DNA of 64,000 nucleotides, taken from positions 1 to 64,000 of the IMG/VR virus record IMGVR_UViG_3300025057_000003; one strand, written 5' to 3'. Made by a program: the position numbers and the translations under genes. Source of the DNA: a virus. A model generated the notes under the pieces. It was not told the origin of the DNA. It was given only the letters and a program-made list of their open reading frames with translations, and made no database searches. Below are positions 7,019 to 17,067 of the stretch, in pieces (position 1 is the stretch's first letter; each line of letters begins with the position of its first letter).

Positions 7019-7831
7019 ATGGCATTACAATTTAAAGAAGAAGGTCACTTGTATGAAAGTACAGATAGTGATAATATTGAATGGAGAAGTGTTACCTCAC
7101 TGATAGGAATGCTTAAACCAAAATTTGATGCAGAAGAACAAGCTAAAAAATCATCTAAAAATAAAAGATCTAAGTGGTATGGTATGACACCAAAAGAAAT
7201 ACTGCAAGCTTGGGATAATGAATCCAATAGAGCAATTAAATTAGGAAACTTTTATCATAATCAAAGAGAAGCTGACCTATTAGACTTTGAGACTATTGAA
7301 AGAGATGGGATAGAAGTGCCAATAATAAAACCTTTGTACAATGAGAATACAGGAGCTAAAATTGCACCAGAACAAAAGCTTGAGGATGGTGTATATCCTG
7401 AACATATGGTGTATTTAAAGTCTTCAAAACTTTGTGGTCAAGCTGATTTAGTTGAAATCATAGATGGTACGATAAACATAACAGATTATAAGACAAATAA
7501 AGAAATAAAAGAAAAAGGGTTTACTAATTGGGAAGGCATTACGTCTAAGATGTATAACCCAGTTTCACATTTGGATGATTGTAATTTAAACCATTATAAT
7601 TTACAATTGAGTATTTATGCGTATATTATTAAGAAGCATAATCCCAAATTAAAAATTGGAAAACTTCAAATACAACATGTAAAGTTTAAACAAATAGGAG
7701 AAGATAAAAATGGGTATCCAATTAATGAACATATAAATGGAGAGCCTGTACTAGATGAAATTGTAATGTATGATCTTCCTTATTTAAAGAATGAAGTGAT
7801 AAGTATTATTAATTGGTTAAAAACAAAATAA
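7019..7831 (+). CDS. PD-(D/E)XK family nuclease (RecB/Cas4-like)
   Basis: A 270-residue protein with the core of a RecB-like nuclease: a metal-binding GQAD (D143), then NITDYKT giving D156 and K158 of the D-x-K signature, then QLSIY (Q196, Y200), the QxxxY motif characteristic of the RecB/AddB/Cas4 branch. No four-Cys iron-sulfur cluster is seen. These nucleases are magnesium-dependent and cut or trim DNA ends. A nuclease of this type is common in crAss-like genomes. Its place just before the packaging genes suggests work on replicated concatemers before packaging or in recombination (inference). Confidence 0.88.
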   Translation: MALQFKEEGHLYESTDSDNIEWRSVTSLIGMLKPKFDAEEQAKKSSKNKRSKWYGMTPKEILQAWDNESNRAIKLGNFYHNQREADLLDFETIERDGIEVPIIKPLYNENTGAKIAPEQKLEDGVYPEHMVYLKSSKLCGQADLVEIIDGTINITDYKTNKEIKEKGFTNWEGITSKMYNPVSHLDDCNLNHYNLQLSIYAYIIKKHNPKLKIGKLQIQHVKFKQIGEDKNGYPINEHINGEPVLDEIVMYDLPYLKNEVISIINWLKTK

Positions 7832-7832
7832 A

Positions 7833-8195
7833 ATGCCAGCAATTGATCCAAATGATTTAATCCAATATACTATTATAAAAAAAGGCCAGGATGAGACTAC
7901 TAATACTACAACTGAGCCACCTATAAATTTCCAGACACCGGATCCAAATGATCCAACAGGTGGAGCACTTATAACCCAGACAATACCTGGTTATAGTTAT
8001 AATACAACGGAAATAAATGAAATAGACGTACCTGTAACAGGATACATAAATAGAAATTTTGTAGTTAGCTTTACTCCAGCATTAATAAATGGTACAATTC
8101 CAAGTCCCATTAGAACAGATATTACTATGACTGATGGTTCAATAGTGACAGTTGCAGCTTCAGTATCTACAGTTGAAAATGATTTAACAACATGA
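7833..8195 (+). CDS. hypothetical protein, beta-rich
   Basis: A 120-residue protein rich in Thr, Pro, Ile and Asn with no charged clusters. The N-terminal third (TTEPPINFQTPDPNDPTGGA) is probably disordered. The rest has alternating hydrophobic residues and resembles a single small beta-sandwich (VSFTPALINGTIPSPIRTDI, MTDGSIVTVAASVST). The composition fits a minor virion or decoration protein. It starts two bases after the nuclease gene and overlaps the next start by four bases. Confidence 0.65.
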   Translation: MPAIDPNDLIQYTIIKKGQDETTNTTTEPPINFQTPDPNDPTGGALITQTIPGYSYNTTEINEIDVPVTGYINRNFVVSFTPALINGTIPSPIRTDITMTDGSIVTVAASVSTVENDLTT

Positions 8196-8707
8196 TTACA
8201 AAGTTATTTGATATACAAAATGATAAGGTTGTTGTAACAGAACACTGTTATACTTTAAACTTTTTAAAATCTATAATGGATGATTATCCTGAAACATATA
8301 TGAGTATTTATCAATACTTATTTTATATGACTGCTCCTGATCCAGAGTCTAATCCATTTTTTAATTTACCGGAGCATGAAAAAGAGGATATTGTTATAGA
8401 TGAAGTAGGATTGGAAGAATCACCTGAAGATCCTAAAATAAGATATGCTTTGGATATGTGTATGAAGATGTATGAAACCCCTACATACAGAGCTTATATG
8501 GGTATCAAAAAAGCATTAGATAATATGGCTACATATATGGCTAATACTCAAATTACAGATGGTAGAGATGGTAATATTAGTCAAATACGGGCTGTAGCAA
8601 AAGACTTTGATGCAATTAGACAATCATTTAAAGGCGCATATAAAGATCTTAAAGATGAACAAACAACATCAGTTAGGGGAGGACAGGGATTAGCTTATGA
8701 CCAATAA
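8192..8707 (+). CDS. conserved phage protein upstream of terminase
   Basis: A 171-residue, mostly helical acidic protein (SPEDPKIRYALDMCMKMYET, then a helical C-terminal half). Its position two genes before the terminase large subunit raises the possibility of a small-terminase or packaging role, but no DNA-binding helix-turn-helix could be seen and the idea is only positional. It overlaps the 120-residue gene by four bases, and a short out-of-frame ORF begins at its 3' end. Confidence 0.7.
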   Translation: MITKLFDIQNDKVVVTEHCYTLNFLKSIMDDYPETYMSIYQYLFYMTAPDPESNPFFNLPEHEKEDIVIDEVGLEESPEDPKIRYALDMCMKMYETPTYRAYMGIKKALDNMATYMANTQITDGRDGNISQIRAVAKDFDAIRQSFKGAYKDLKDEQTTSVRGGQGLAYDQ

Positions 8708-8873
8708 AAAAGATAGGCTTACATTCCTTTACTGGGATGAGCCAATATGGAAAGAGAAACCAACAAAACAAAATAAAAATGAAGATAATACCATTAGGAA
8801 AGAAAGTTCTGATAAAAGATGTCCAACCGTCTCAATACTATCCAGGGACAACAATAATAAAGACGGAGATTGA
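8697..8873 (+). CDS. small ORF (58 residues) overlapping the GroES-like gene
   Basis: A 58-residue ORF starts inside the end of the upstream gene (ATG overlapping its stop) and ends inside the GroES-like gene in another frame. Its first 20 residues (MTNKKDRLTFLYWDEPIWKE) look like genuine protein, with a WDEPIW motif, whereas the part overlapping the GroES-like gene is low-complexity (DNNNKDGD). Start-stop overlap is the rule in this operon, which favours translation. Without it there would be an unusual 71-base gap before the next start. Function unknown. Confidence 0.5.
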   Translation: MTNKKDRLTFLYWDEPIWKEKPTKQNKNEDNTIRKESSDKRCPTVSILSRDNNNKDGD

Positions 8874-9045
8874 AAAAGAATATCTAGCGGAAGTAATTGC
8901 TGTAGGTGAAGATGTTAGTACCTTAAGTGTTGGGGATAGAGTGAAATACCATGAACACGCAACAGGTATTGACATGAAACATGATGGTGAGGACTGTATG
9001 CTAGTTAATGTGGATATGATATTTGCTAAAGTTGTAGATGAGTAA
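8779..9045 (+). CDS. GroES-like (Cpn10-fold) protein
   Basis: An 88-residue protein with the GroES layout. It begins MKIIPLGKKVLIKDVQP, like the first strand of Cpn10. Then come YLAEVIAVGED and LSVGDRVKYHEHATG, equivalent to the GroES core G-x-V-x-A-x-G and GD-x-V strands. It ends with a strand reading VNVDMIFAKV, like the terminal strand of GroES. The central segment (TTIIKTEIEKE) is where the mobile loop would lie. Phage GroES-like proteins can pair with host GroEL to fold the capsid protein, as T4 gp31 does. An upstream in-frame start (102 residues) is less likely because it lacks conserved sequence. It overlaps the terminase start. Confidence 0.8.
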   Translation: MKIIPLGKKVLIKDVQPSQYYPGTTIIKTEIEKEYLAEVIAVGEDVSTLSVGDRVKYHEHATGIDMKHDGEDCMLVNVDMIFAKVVDE

Positions 9046-11218
9046 GGTTATTCCAACATATGATAATGGTGAATGGACTACAACCACTTTTGAGAATGAT
9101 CAGGAGTGGTTGGACTTTTTATTGCCGTTATTTAAAGAACCCGGTCAATATAACTTTGATGAAACCTCCTATTTGTTTAATGAACAAGCTAGAATATTTA
9201 ATGATCAAGGATTCTATTGCAATAAACCTTTTAGATCTAAAGATTTTATTAAATATTGGGATGAGGAGAAAGATAAGTGTAGAAAAGGTGTAATATTTAA
9301 GAATAATGGTAATACTTGGTATCTTTGCAGAGACTACTACATGTGGTTAAACTTTCTTCCTATCTATGACAAAGAAGAAAAAGCGTATGGTTTTGCTAAA
9401 GTACGTGATGCTCAATATCACATGGCTCTTTATGAACTATTGGCAGAACTAAACCACAAACATTCAGCTATATTTAAGAAACGGCAGATAGCATCTTCTT
9501 ATTTCCATATGGGTAAGATTATAAACACATATTGGTTTGAAGAAGGATCTGTGTGTAAGATTGGGGCAAGTCTTAAAGACTATATCAATGATAAAGGTTC
9601 TTGGAAGTTCTTAGAAGAATATAGAGATTTTCTAAATGAGCATACGGCATGGTATAGACCTAGTAATCCAGAAAAGGTTTTGTTATGGCAGCAGCAAATA
9701 GAAGTTAAAATTGGTAATAGAAAAACTAGTAAAGGTTTAAAGTCTAAAATACAAGGTGCATCATTTGAAAAGAATGCAACAACCGGGGTAGGGGGACCGA
9801 CAACTTACTTCTTTCATGAGGAAGCTGGTATTGCACCTAAGATGATGGACACTTATGAATACCTTAGACCTGCAATGTCTTCAGGTATGATGACTACCGG
9901 TATGTTTATAGCGGCTGGATCTGTGGGTGATTTAGATCAATGTATTCCATTAAAGGATATGATATTAAATCCATTGAACAATGATATATATGCTGTAGAA
10001 ACTGATTTAATGGATGCTGATGGTACTAAAGGGTTGTCTGGTTTATTTATTCCAGAACAATGGTCAATGCCTCCACACATAGATGATTATGGCAACTCTA
10101 AAGTAGAGGAAGCTTTAGATGCCATTATGAAAGAGCGTGCTGAATGGAAGATTAAACTAAACCCTGAACAATATCAGTTAAGAATATCTCAGAAACCAAC
10201 TAATATAGCAGAAGGGTTTGCCTATAGGAAGGAATCAATATTTCCACAAGGGCTTATCCAGAAGCAACTTAAAAAGATTGAAGATAAAGAATATCATTAT
10301 GAGCATATAGAGCTTGAAAGAACTCATGATGGGATAAAAGCAAAAAGAACATCTAAGCTTCCAATATCTACTTTTCCTGTAGATAAAAAGATGCAAGATA
10401 AATCAGGATCTCTTGTTGTTTGGGAAAGACCTGTTAAGAATCCAGAGTGGGGTGCATACTATGCTTCTATTGACCCCGTATCTGAAGGTAAAACTACAAC
10501 GTCAGACTCATTGTGTAGTATTTATGTTTACAAAAATGCAGTAGAGATAACAAGAGAAACTCCAGAAGGTGTAGAGCAAATAATTGAACAGGACAAAATA
10601 GTTGCTGCATGGTGCGGTAGATATGATGACGTAAACAAAACACATGAGCAACTTCAATTAATTATTGAGTGGTATAATGCCTGGACGGTAGTTGAGAACA
10701 ACATATCATTGTTTATCCAGTACATGATATCTAAAAAGAAACAAAAATATCTTGTACCTAAACAACAAATACTCTTCTTAAAAGATCTTGGGTCTAACAA
10801 AACGGTCTATCAAGAATATGGTTGGAAGAATACAGGAACATTATTTAAATCTCATCTTATATCTTATGCTATTGAATTTTTACGTGAAGAAATAGATGAA
10901 GATCTTGATGAAGAAGGTAACACTATAAGCTCTACATTGGGTATAGAAAGAATACCAGATCCCATGTTACTAAAGGAGATGCTAGCATATCAACCGGGAG
11001 TAAACGTGGATAGATTAGTTTCATTTGCAGCATTGATTGCTTTTGCTAAAGTTCAGCAATCAAATAGAGGTTATTTGAAAGTTAAAGAAACAGATTCTTC
11101 CTTGGAAAAGTCACAAAATTTGTATAAATTAAAGTATAGTCCGTTTAAAAATATAGGACGTAGTAAGTCAACTTTAGCAAGAACAGTAAAAAGGAGCGGA
11201 TTTAAAAATTTTAGATAA
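9038..11218 (+). CDS. terL: terminase large subunit (ATPase and nuclease)
   Basis: A 726-residue packaging motor of crAss-like type. The ATPase part has an adenine/Walker A region KKRQIASSYFHMGK (about residues 147-160; a deviant P-loop) and Walker B with catalytic Glu TYFFHEEAG (E261/E262). The nuclease domain has an RuvC-like acidic triad: YASIDPV (D479), VVENN (E553) and PDPMLLKEM (D641). It pumps DNA into the capsid through the portal and cuts the concatemer. The length is as expected for the group. It starts eight bases inside the GroES-like gene, and its stop overlaps the portal start by one base. Confidence 0.95.
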   Translation: MSKVIPTYDNGEWTTTTFENDQEWLDFLLPLFKEPGQYNFDETSYLFNEQARIFNDQGFYCNKPFRSKDFIKYWDEEKDKCRKGVIFKNNGNTWYLCRDYYMWLNFLPIYDKEEKAYGFAKVRDAQYHMALYELLAELNHKHSAIFKKRQIASSYFHMGKIINTYWFEEGSVCKIGASLKDYINDKGSWKFLEEYRDFLNEHTAWYRPSNPEKVLLWQQQIEVKIGNRKTSKGLKSKIQGASFEKNATTGVGGPTTYFFHEEAGIAPKMMDTYEYLRPAMSSGMMTTGMFIAAGSVGDLDQCIPLKDMILNPLNNDIYAVETDLMDADGTKGLSGLFIPEQWSMPPHIDDYGNSKVEEALDAIMKERAEWKIKLNPEQYQLRISQKPTNIAEGFAYRKESIFPQGLIQKQLKKIEDKEYHYEHIELERTHDGIKAKRTSKLPISTFPVDKKMQDKSGSLVVWERPVKNPEWGAYYASIDPVSEGKTTTSDSLCSIYVYKNAVEITRETPEGVEQIIEQDKIVAAWCGRYDDVNKTHEQLQLIIEWYNAWTVVENNISLFIQYMISKKKQKYLVPKQQILFLKDLGSNKTVYQEYGWKNTGTLFKSHLISYAIEFLREEIDEDLDEEGNTISSTLGIERIPDPMLLKEMLAYQPGVNVDRLVSFAALIAFAKVQQSNRGYLKVKETDSSLEKSQNLYKLKYSPFKNIGRSKSTLARTVKRSGFKNFR

Positions 11219-13983
11219 TGAAAGTATTTAATGCATTACAGCTTAAAAATGGTGCAAAAGGTGAAGGTTATCCAACCTCATCAAGCTTAACTCAACCTAT
11301 ACAGTTTTTACCATCAAAGAAAAAGAATGATGACTGGTATGCTTGGAATATAGATTGGTTAGAGTTACAAGGTATTGAGTTTTTAAGGCATAATGCAAGA
11401 AAGCTTTTAAAAAACTATAAGCTTGCCAAAGGTATTATTGACAAGACAGATTATATTGTAGAGGAAGATAATGACTACAAAGATTTAATGGATGTCCTTA
11501 CAAAAGAGGACTCATCTGCATTAGAGCTAAAGTTCTATCCTATTATTCCTAATGTAGTTAATGTACTTACTGGCGAGTTTTCTAACCGTTATTCTAAAGT
11601 TCAATTTAGAGCTGTTGATGATACATCTTATAATGAAATGTTGGAGCAGAAAAGAGCTATGATAGAAGAGAATCTACTAGCAGATGCATCAGCTAAGTTA
11701 ACAGCTAGAATGATTGAGATGGGAGCGGATTTGGAATCAGAGGAATCTCAGCAACAGTTAAGCCCTGAAAATTTAAAAACACTTCCAGAAATAGAAGACT
11801 TCTTTTCTAAAGACTATAGATCTATGATAGAAGAGTGGGCTTCTCATCAGCTTGCAGTAGATGAAGAGAGATTCAAAATGCAAGAGCTTGAGGAAAGAGC
11901 TTTCCGTGATATGCTTATTTGTGACAGAGAATTTTGGCATTTTAAAATGTTAGAGGATGATTATGATATAGAGCTTTGGAATCCCGTTCTAACATTCTAT
12001 CAGAAGTCTCCAGATGTTAGATATATATCTAATGCAAATTATGCCGGTAAAATTGATTTAATGACTGTTTCAGATGTCATTGATAAGTATGGCTATCTAA
12101 TGACAGAACCTCAACTACATTCTCTTCAAGAGATATATCCTGCAAGATCTGCATTGTATCAAGTAAATGGCATGCAGAATGATGGTTCATATTATGATCC
12201 TTCTCGTTCACATGAATGGAATACCCAAATGCCTGGACTAGCATATAGACAATATGTAAGTAACTGGAATGATGATCCAAAAAGAGGAGGTGATATTGTA
12301 AGTATGATTCTTAATGAGGGTGAAGATGTAGGTATATGGGGTGAATCAGAGCTTATGCGTGTTACAACAACATACTGGAAAACACAACGCAAACTTGGAC
12401 ATCTAACTAGAATAAAAAAAGATGGTGAGATAATTCAAGAAATCATTGATGAAAATTATAAAGTCACTGAAACACCTGTATATGATACAACAATCTATAA
12501 GCAGAAAACAAAAGAAAATTTACTTGAAGGTGAGCATATAGACTGGATTTGGGTAAATGAAGTATGCGGTGGTGTTAAGATTGGACCTAACTTACCTGCA
12601 TTCTGGAGATCTAATATGGGTGATAATATTAATCCAATATATCTTGGAATAAATAGAACTAAGCCAGGAAGAATACCGTTTCAATTTAAAGGAGATAAAA
12701 CATTATATGGATGCAAGCTTCCAGTTGAAGGTAGAGTATTCTCAGATAGAAATACAAGATCAACATCTTTGGTAGATCTAATGAAAGCATATCAGATTGG
12801 ATATAATATGGTAAACAATCAGATTGCAGATATCTTAGTGGATGAGCTTGGTACTGTAATTATGTTTGATCAAAATGCTTTACCAAGACATTCAATGGGT
12901 GAAGATTGGGGTAAACACAATTATGCTAAAGCATATGTAGCAATGAAAGATTTTCAGATGCTACCTCTTGATACTTCAATTACAAATACAGAAAACGCTA
13001 CAAACTTTAATCACTATCAGACTTTAAATATGGAACAGTCTGGAAGATTAATGTCTAGAATACAATTAGCCAATTACTTTAAACAACAAGCATTTGAATC
13101 TATTGGTGTAAATGCTCAACGTTTGGGAGCTCCAATTGGACAAGAAACTGCAACAGGTGTAGTTCAAGCATTAAATCAGTCATATGCACAAACTGAATTA
13201 TATTTCACACAGCATGCTGATCAACTAATGCCAAGAGTTCATCAAATGCGTACAGACTTAGCTCAGTTCTATCACAGCACTAATCCTAGCGTTAGACTTA
13301 GTTATATTACAACAGAGGCTGAAAAGGTGAACTTTGTTATTGATGGCACAGATTTATTATTACGCGACTTTAACATATTTACTACAACTAAAACAAATCA
13401 TAGAGCTATTCTTGATCAGTTAAAACAAATGGCTATTCAAAACAATACTACAGGTGCAAGCATCTATGATCTAGGAAATGTAATTAAAGCAGAATCTATT
13501 GCTGAAGTTTCTGATATACTTAAAGATGCTGAAATAAGAACTCAAAAACAAAGAGAGCAAGAAATGCAGCAACAACAGCAAATGCAGCAACAACAACTTG
13601 AAGCTCAACAACAGCAAGAACAAATGAAATTGCAGTTTGAGCAACAAGAAAATGAAAAAGATAGACAAAATGATCTAATGATTGCTGAAATTAGAGCTGC
13701 TGGTTATGGAGCTCAAAGTGATATTGATCAAAACCAAGTATCTGATTTTAGAGATGCAATGGCTGATATGAAAGAAAGCTCTAGATATAGAGAGCAAATG
13801 AATATGCAGCGGGATCAAAATATCATGAAGCAACAAGAGTCTAAAGCTAAAATGGATGTTGAAAGAGAGAGGCTTAGAACACAGCAATCAGTTGCCAATA
13901 CTAATTTAGAAATAGCTAGAGAGAACAAAAATAAGTATGATGTTCAAGCTAAAAAAGAAGAAAACAAAAAGAAGAAAAAATAA
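11218..13983 (+). CDS. portal protein
   Basis: A 921-residue protein directly after the terminase, overlapping it by one base; this position and size fit the crAss-like portal. The body (residues 1-760) is mixed alpha/beta with a long helical stretch. The last 150 residues are an unusual low-complexity coiled coil extremely rich in Gln and Lys (QKQREQEMQQQQQMQQQQLE at about residues 775-794), ending in poly-Lys. The portal ring forms the DNA entrance and exit at one capsid vertex. The Q-rich tail may form the barrel or contact DNA or cargo (inference). A 146-base gap with a promoter motif follows. Confidence 0.88.
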   Translation: MKVFNALQLKNGAKGEGYPTSSSLTQPIQFLPSKKKNDDWYAWNIDWLELQGIEFLRHNARKLLKNYKLAKGIIDKTDYIVEEDNDYKDLMDVLTKEDSSALELKFYPIIPNVVNVLTGEFSNRYSKVQFRAVDDTSYNEMLEQKRAMIEENLLADASAKLTARMIEMGADLESEESQQQLSPENLKTLPEIEDFFSKDYRSMIEEWASHQLAVDEERFKMQELEERAFRDMLICDREFWHFKMLEDDYDIELWNPVLTFYQKSPDVRYISNANYAGKIDLMTVSDVIDKYGYLMTEPQLHSLQEIYPARSALYQVNGMQNDGSYYDPSRSHEWNTQMPGLAYRQYVSNWNDDPKRGGDIVSMILNEGEDVGIWGESELMRVTTTYWKTQRKLGHLTRIKKDGEIIQEIIDENYKVTETPVYDTTIYKQKTKENLLEGEHIDWIWVNEVCGGVKIGPNLPAFWRSNMGDNINPIYLGINRTKPGRIPFQFKGDKTLYGCKLPVEGRVFSDRNTRSTSLVDLMKAYQIGYNMVNNQIADILVDELGTVIMFDQNALPRHSMGEDWGKHNYAKAYVAMKDFQMLPLDTSITNTENATNFNHYQTLNMEQSGRLMSRIQLANYFKQQAFESIGVNAQRLGAPIGQETATGVVQALNQSYAQTELYFTQHADQLMPRVHQMRTDLAQFYHSTNPSVRLSYITTEAEKVNFVIDGTDLLLRDFNIFTTTKTNHRAILDQLKQMAIQNNTTGASIYDLGNVIKAESIAEVSDILKDAEIRTQKQREQEMQQQQQMQQQQLEAQQQQEQMKLQFEQQENEKDRQNDLMIAEIRAAGYGAQSDIDQNQVSDFRDAMADMKESSRYREQMNMQRDQNIMKQQESKAKMDVERERLRTQQSVANTNLEIARENKNKYDVQAKKEENKKKKK

Positions 13984-14075
13984 AATAAATTTATTTTTCA
14001 AAAGTGTTTTTTAACGTTAGCTATAATACTAGTAAAAACTTTAAACAAAAATCAAATAATATAAGTTTATTTGGA

Positions 14076-14101
14076 AAGTTTGTTTTATATTATATATGAT
14101 A
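14076..14101 (+). promoter_or_regulatory. candidate late promoter before the scaffold and capsid genes
   Basis: AAGTTTGTTTTATATTATAT and the following ATG-rich bases match the motif before 19608 (AAGTTTTATTATATTATATA) almost base for base. It ends about 30 bases before the scaffold ATG. This would drive scaffold and capsid together. Confidence 0.5.
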
Positions 14102-14129
14102 GTTCATTTGAATTTTAAAACCAACAATT

Positions 14130-15398
14130 ATGAGTGATATGAATATGGAAGAAACTACTGTAGAAAAAGTAGACATTGACATTGATGAAGTATTTGGTGC
14201 AAGTGCTGATAACATTACGTTAGCTGAAGAAGAGCCAAAGAAACCTAATATGTTTCAAAGACCCAATCCTGAAGCTGATTTTTCATTTACAGAAAAAGTA
14301 GAAAAAGAAGATTGGATGGATGAGGAAGATGTTGTAACTCCAGAAGTTGTAACTAAAAAAACTAAAGCTGGAATAAAAGCTGAAGGAGATGAAATATTAG
14401 ATGATATATCTAATGAAGAAGAAGAAGACCTAGAAGAACTAAAAGCAGAAACTAGAGGTAGAAAACCAATTAACGGATTTACAGATGTAATTAATAAGAT
14501 GGTTAAATCTGAGAGATTATTTGCATTTGATGATGACAAACCTCTTGAGGAATACACAGCTAAAGATATTGAAGACCTTCTTGAAGCTAACTTAGAAGAA
14601 AGAGCTAATCAGGTTAGACGTGAAACACCTAAACAATTTTTTGATGCTCTTCCTAATGAATTAAAAGTAGCGGCACAATATGTTGCAAATGGTGGTACAG
14701 ATCTTAAAAGTTTATTTAAAACTTTAGCACAAGCCGAAGAGACTTTTGAGATTGATCCATCAAGCGAGGCTGGACAAGAAAGAATTATTACTGAGTACTT
14801 AACAAATACAGAGTATGGTACTCCAGAAGAAATTGCAGAAGAAATAGAAATATGGAAAGACTTAGGTAAACTAGAACAGCAAGCTATGAAGTTTAAACCT
14901 AAGTTAGATAAGATGCAAGAAAAAGTTGTAGCACAAAGACTACAAGAACAAGAGCTTAAACAAAAGCAGCAAGCTGAAGCTTCTAAACAATATATGAATA
15001 ATGTTTATCATACTCTAAAAGATGGGACTCTTGGGAATATGAGACTTGACAGAAAGACTCAAGCATTATTATATAATGGTTTAGTTCAGCCAGCGTATCC
15101 TTCAGTTAGTGGTAAAAACACTAATTTACTAGGACACTTATTAGAAAAGTATCAGTTCCAGGAGCCTAACTATACTTTGATTTCTGAAGCTCTATGGTTA
15201 CTAGCTGATCCAAATGGATATAAGTCTAGAATTATGGAGTTAGGAGCTAAGATGAATACTGAAAAGACAGTTAGAAAACTTAAGATGGAACAAGCTAATA
15301 AGGGAACTGCTTCTCTAGGTGTGGCGGAAAGAGAAAAAGAAGAAAAGCCAAAAAAGAGAACAATACCTAAACCAACAAACATTTTTAAAAGGATTTAA
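14130..15398 (+). CDS. putative capsid scaffolding protein
   Basis: A 422-residue, very acidic and highly helical protein immediately before the capsid gene, the usual place of a scaffold. The N-terminal 130 residues are acidic and probably disordered (clusters such as SNEEEEDLEELKAE). A central helical part follows, with a coiled coil at about 245-290 (LEQQAMKFKPKLDKMQEKVV). The C-terminus is strongly basic (KEEKPKKRTIPKP), as in scaffolds that bind the capsid inner face. The call rests on position and composition, not on a motif. The leader reads TTTTAAAACCAACAATT before the ATG. Confidence 0.7.
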   Translation: MSDMNMEETTVEKVDIDIDEVFGASADNITLAEEEPKKPNMFQRPNPEADFSFTEKVEKEDWMDEEDVVTPEVVTKKTKAGIKAEGDEILDDISNEEEEDLEELKAETRGRKPINGFTDVINKMVKSERLFAFDDDKPLEEYTAKDIEDLLEANLEERANQVRRETPKQFFDALPNELKVAAQYVANGGTDLKSLFKTLAQAEETFEIDPSSEAGQERIITEYLTNTEYGTPEEIAEEIEIWKDLGKLEQQAMKFKPKLDKMQEKVVAQRLQEQELKQKQQAEASKQYMNNVYHTLKDGTLGNMRLDRKTQALLYNGLVQPAYPSVSGKNTNLLGHLLEKYQFQEPNYTLISEALWLLADPNGYKSRIMELGAKMNTEKTVRKLKMEQANKGTASLGVAEREKEEKPKKRTIPKPTNIFKRI

Positions 15399-15435
15399 CA
15401 ATCAAACAATAAATAACAACTAAAAACAATCAATT

Positions 15436-17055
15436 ATGGCAACTCCAGTTTTAAACAATGGGATATTCCTGAGAGATACAGCTTACAAAGCTTCCTCTCA
15501 TGTTGATTCCTATCACTTGTCTCAAATGCTGGGTTCTTCTGAACCTATGGATATGGGGCCGGTTGATCTATGGGCAATGACTCAAAAAGTTGAAATGCCC
15601 CTCTATCAAATGGCATCATTTGGTGGTAAAAACACAATCATGGTAGATAATGCTCGTGGTGAGTATAAGTGGCAAACTCCAATTGCACAAGATCTTCCTT
15701 TCATTGTTTCTAACATTGAAGCAGCGAATGATCTTGGTGCAGACGGTACTACTTTTAGAATTAAACTTTCTAAAAGAGCTTTTGGTCATGGTGACATTAT
15801 TACCTATGATAAGTATAATGGACTTGAGATGTACATCACTGCTGAGGATATTATTCCTGCTGGTGATGGATTCATTTACACAGTTCAGTTAGTGAATAAC
15901 AACAATGCAGCTAGCTTAGATGCTTCTTTGTATTTGGTTCCTGGAACTAAGTATTTTAGAAAAGGTTCTGCTAGAGGTGAGTATGGTGAAAGATTTTCAG
16001 ACCTTGAGACTGGATCTGGATTCCGTGAGTTCTACAACTTTGTAGGAGGAGCTGAAGCACACGTACACTATTCAATTTCTTCAAGAGCTGATTTGATGCT
16101 TAAAGGAGGAATGAATGCAGATGGTACTGTTCCAGTAACTGAGATCTGGAGAAACTTTAATCAAGATCCTAACAATCCATCTGTTTCTTCTATTGAAGAG
16201 TTAGTTGCAAGTATGGGTAAAGCAGGAGCAAGAGAAGCATTTGAAAGCGGTTCTTTATCAAGAACTTTCGTTACAAATATGGAAGCTGCTCACTTATCTA
16301 AAATTGCAAATGACATTGAAACTTACCTAATGTGGGGTAAAGGTGGTAGAATCAGACAAGATGGTCCAGATGATATTAGATTATCTGTTGGTCTTTGGTC
16401 ACAGTTGGATAACTCATTTAAAAGAGTATACAACAAGTCTAGCTTTACACTTGATATGTTTAAATCTGAATTGTATAACTTCTACCAAGGTAAAGTTGAG
16501 TTTAAAGGACCAGATCCACAACGTCAGCTTATTGTACAAACAGGTATCGGTGGTATGCAACTAATTAACAAAGCTATTGCTGATGAAGTATATGGTTCTG
16601 GATTAGTTCAAAATGCAACTGATATTGGTGCAGTAACTGGTAAAGGAATGGATCTAGACTTTGGATTTGCTTATACAAGCTTTACAATTCCTTTCCTTGC
16701 TAACGTTAAGTTTGTACTTAACCCAGCATTTGATAACTTACACACTAATGATATTGAGAATCCATTGATTGATGGACGTCCTCTTAGCTCATTCAGCTTT
16801 ATCATTTTTGATGTAACTGATAATGGAAATGATAACATTCACTTGTTGAAGTTATCTTGGGATAATCAACTTAAGTGGTTCTACCAAAATGGTACAATGG
16901 ACTACATGGGACGAACTCAAGGGTTTGCTTCTACTGGACAGTTCAATGGATACAGAGTTTATATGACTCAGTGTATGCCAGCTATTTGGGTAAAAGATCC
17001 AACTAAAGTGTTGAAGATTGTAATGAGAAACCCAGTAACGGGAGGATCATTCTAA
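15436..17055 (+). CDS. major capsid protein
   Basis: A 539-residue protein following the scaffold and ending at a strong terminator, as expected for the most abundant virion protein. It reads as a typical HK97-fold capsid of the crAss group: an extended N-terminal arm (about residues 1-70), a beta-rich E-loop-like part, a spine-helix region (IEELVASMGKAGAREAFESG, about 254-273) and a C-terminal domain ending KVLKIVMRNPVTGGSF. No chymotrypsin-like prohead protease gene is evident nearby. Composition is balanced with no membrane segment. Assigned from order and overall appearance. Confidence 0.85.
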   Translation: MATPVLNNGIFLRDTAYKASSHVDSYHLSQMLGSSEPMDMGPVDLWAMTQKVEMPLYQMASFGGKNTIMVDNARGEYKWQTPIAQDLPFIVSNIEAANDLGADGTTFRIKLSKRAFGHGDIITYDKYNGLEMYITAEDIIPAGDGFIYTVQLVNNNNAASLDASLYLVPGTKYFRKGSARGEYGERFSDLETGSGFREFYNFVGGAEAHVHYSISSRADLMLKGGMNADGTVPVTEIWRNFNQDPNNPSVSSIEELVASMGKAGAREAFESGSLSRTFVTNMEAAHLSKIANDIETYLMWGKGGRIRQDGPDDIRLSVGLWSQLDNSFKRVYNKSSFTLDMFKSELYNFYQGKVEFKGPDPQRQLIVQTGIGGMQLINKAIADEVYGSGLVQNATDIGAVTGKGMDLDFGFAYTSFTIPFLANVKFVLNPAFDNLHTNDIENPLIDGRPLSSFSFIIFDVTDNGNDNIHLLKLSWDNQLKWFYQNGTMDYMGRTQGFASTGQFNGYRVYMTQCMPAIWVKDPTKVLKIVMRNPVTGGSF

Positions 17056-17067
17056 GAATAGTTAAAT

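Noticed and set aside
13540-13700. CAA/CAG-rich repeat tract as a possible unstable DNA repeat
   Set aside because: It encodes the Gln-rich coiled-coil end of the portal with mixed codons and no exact long repeat unit.
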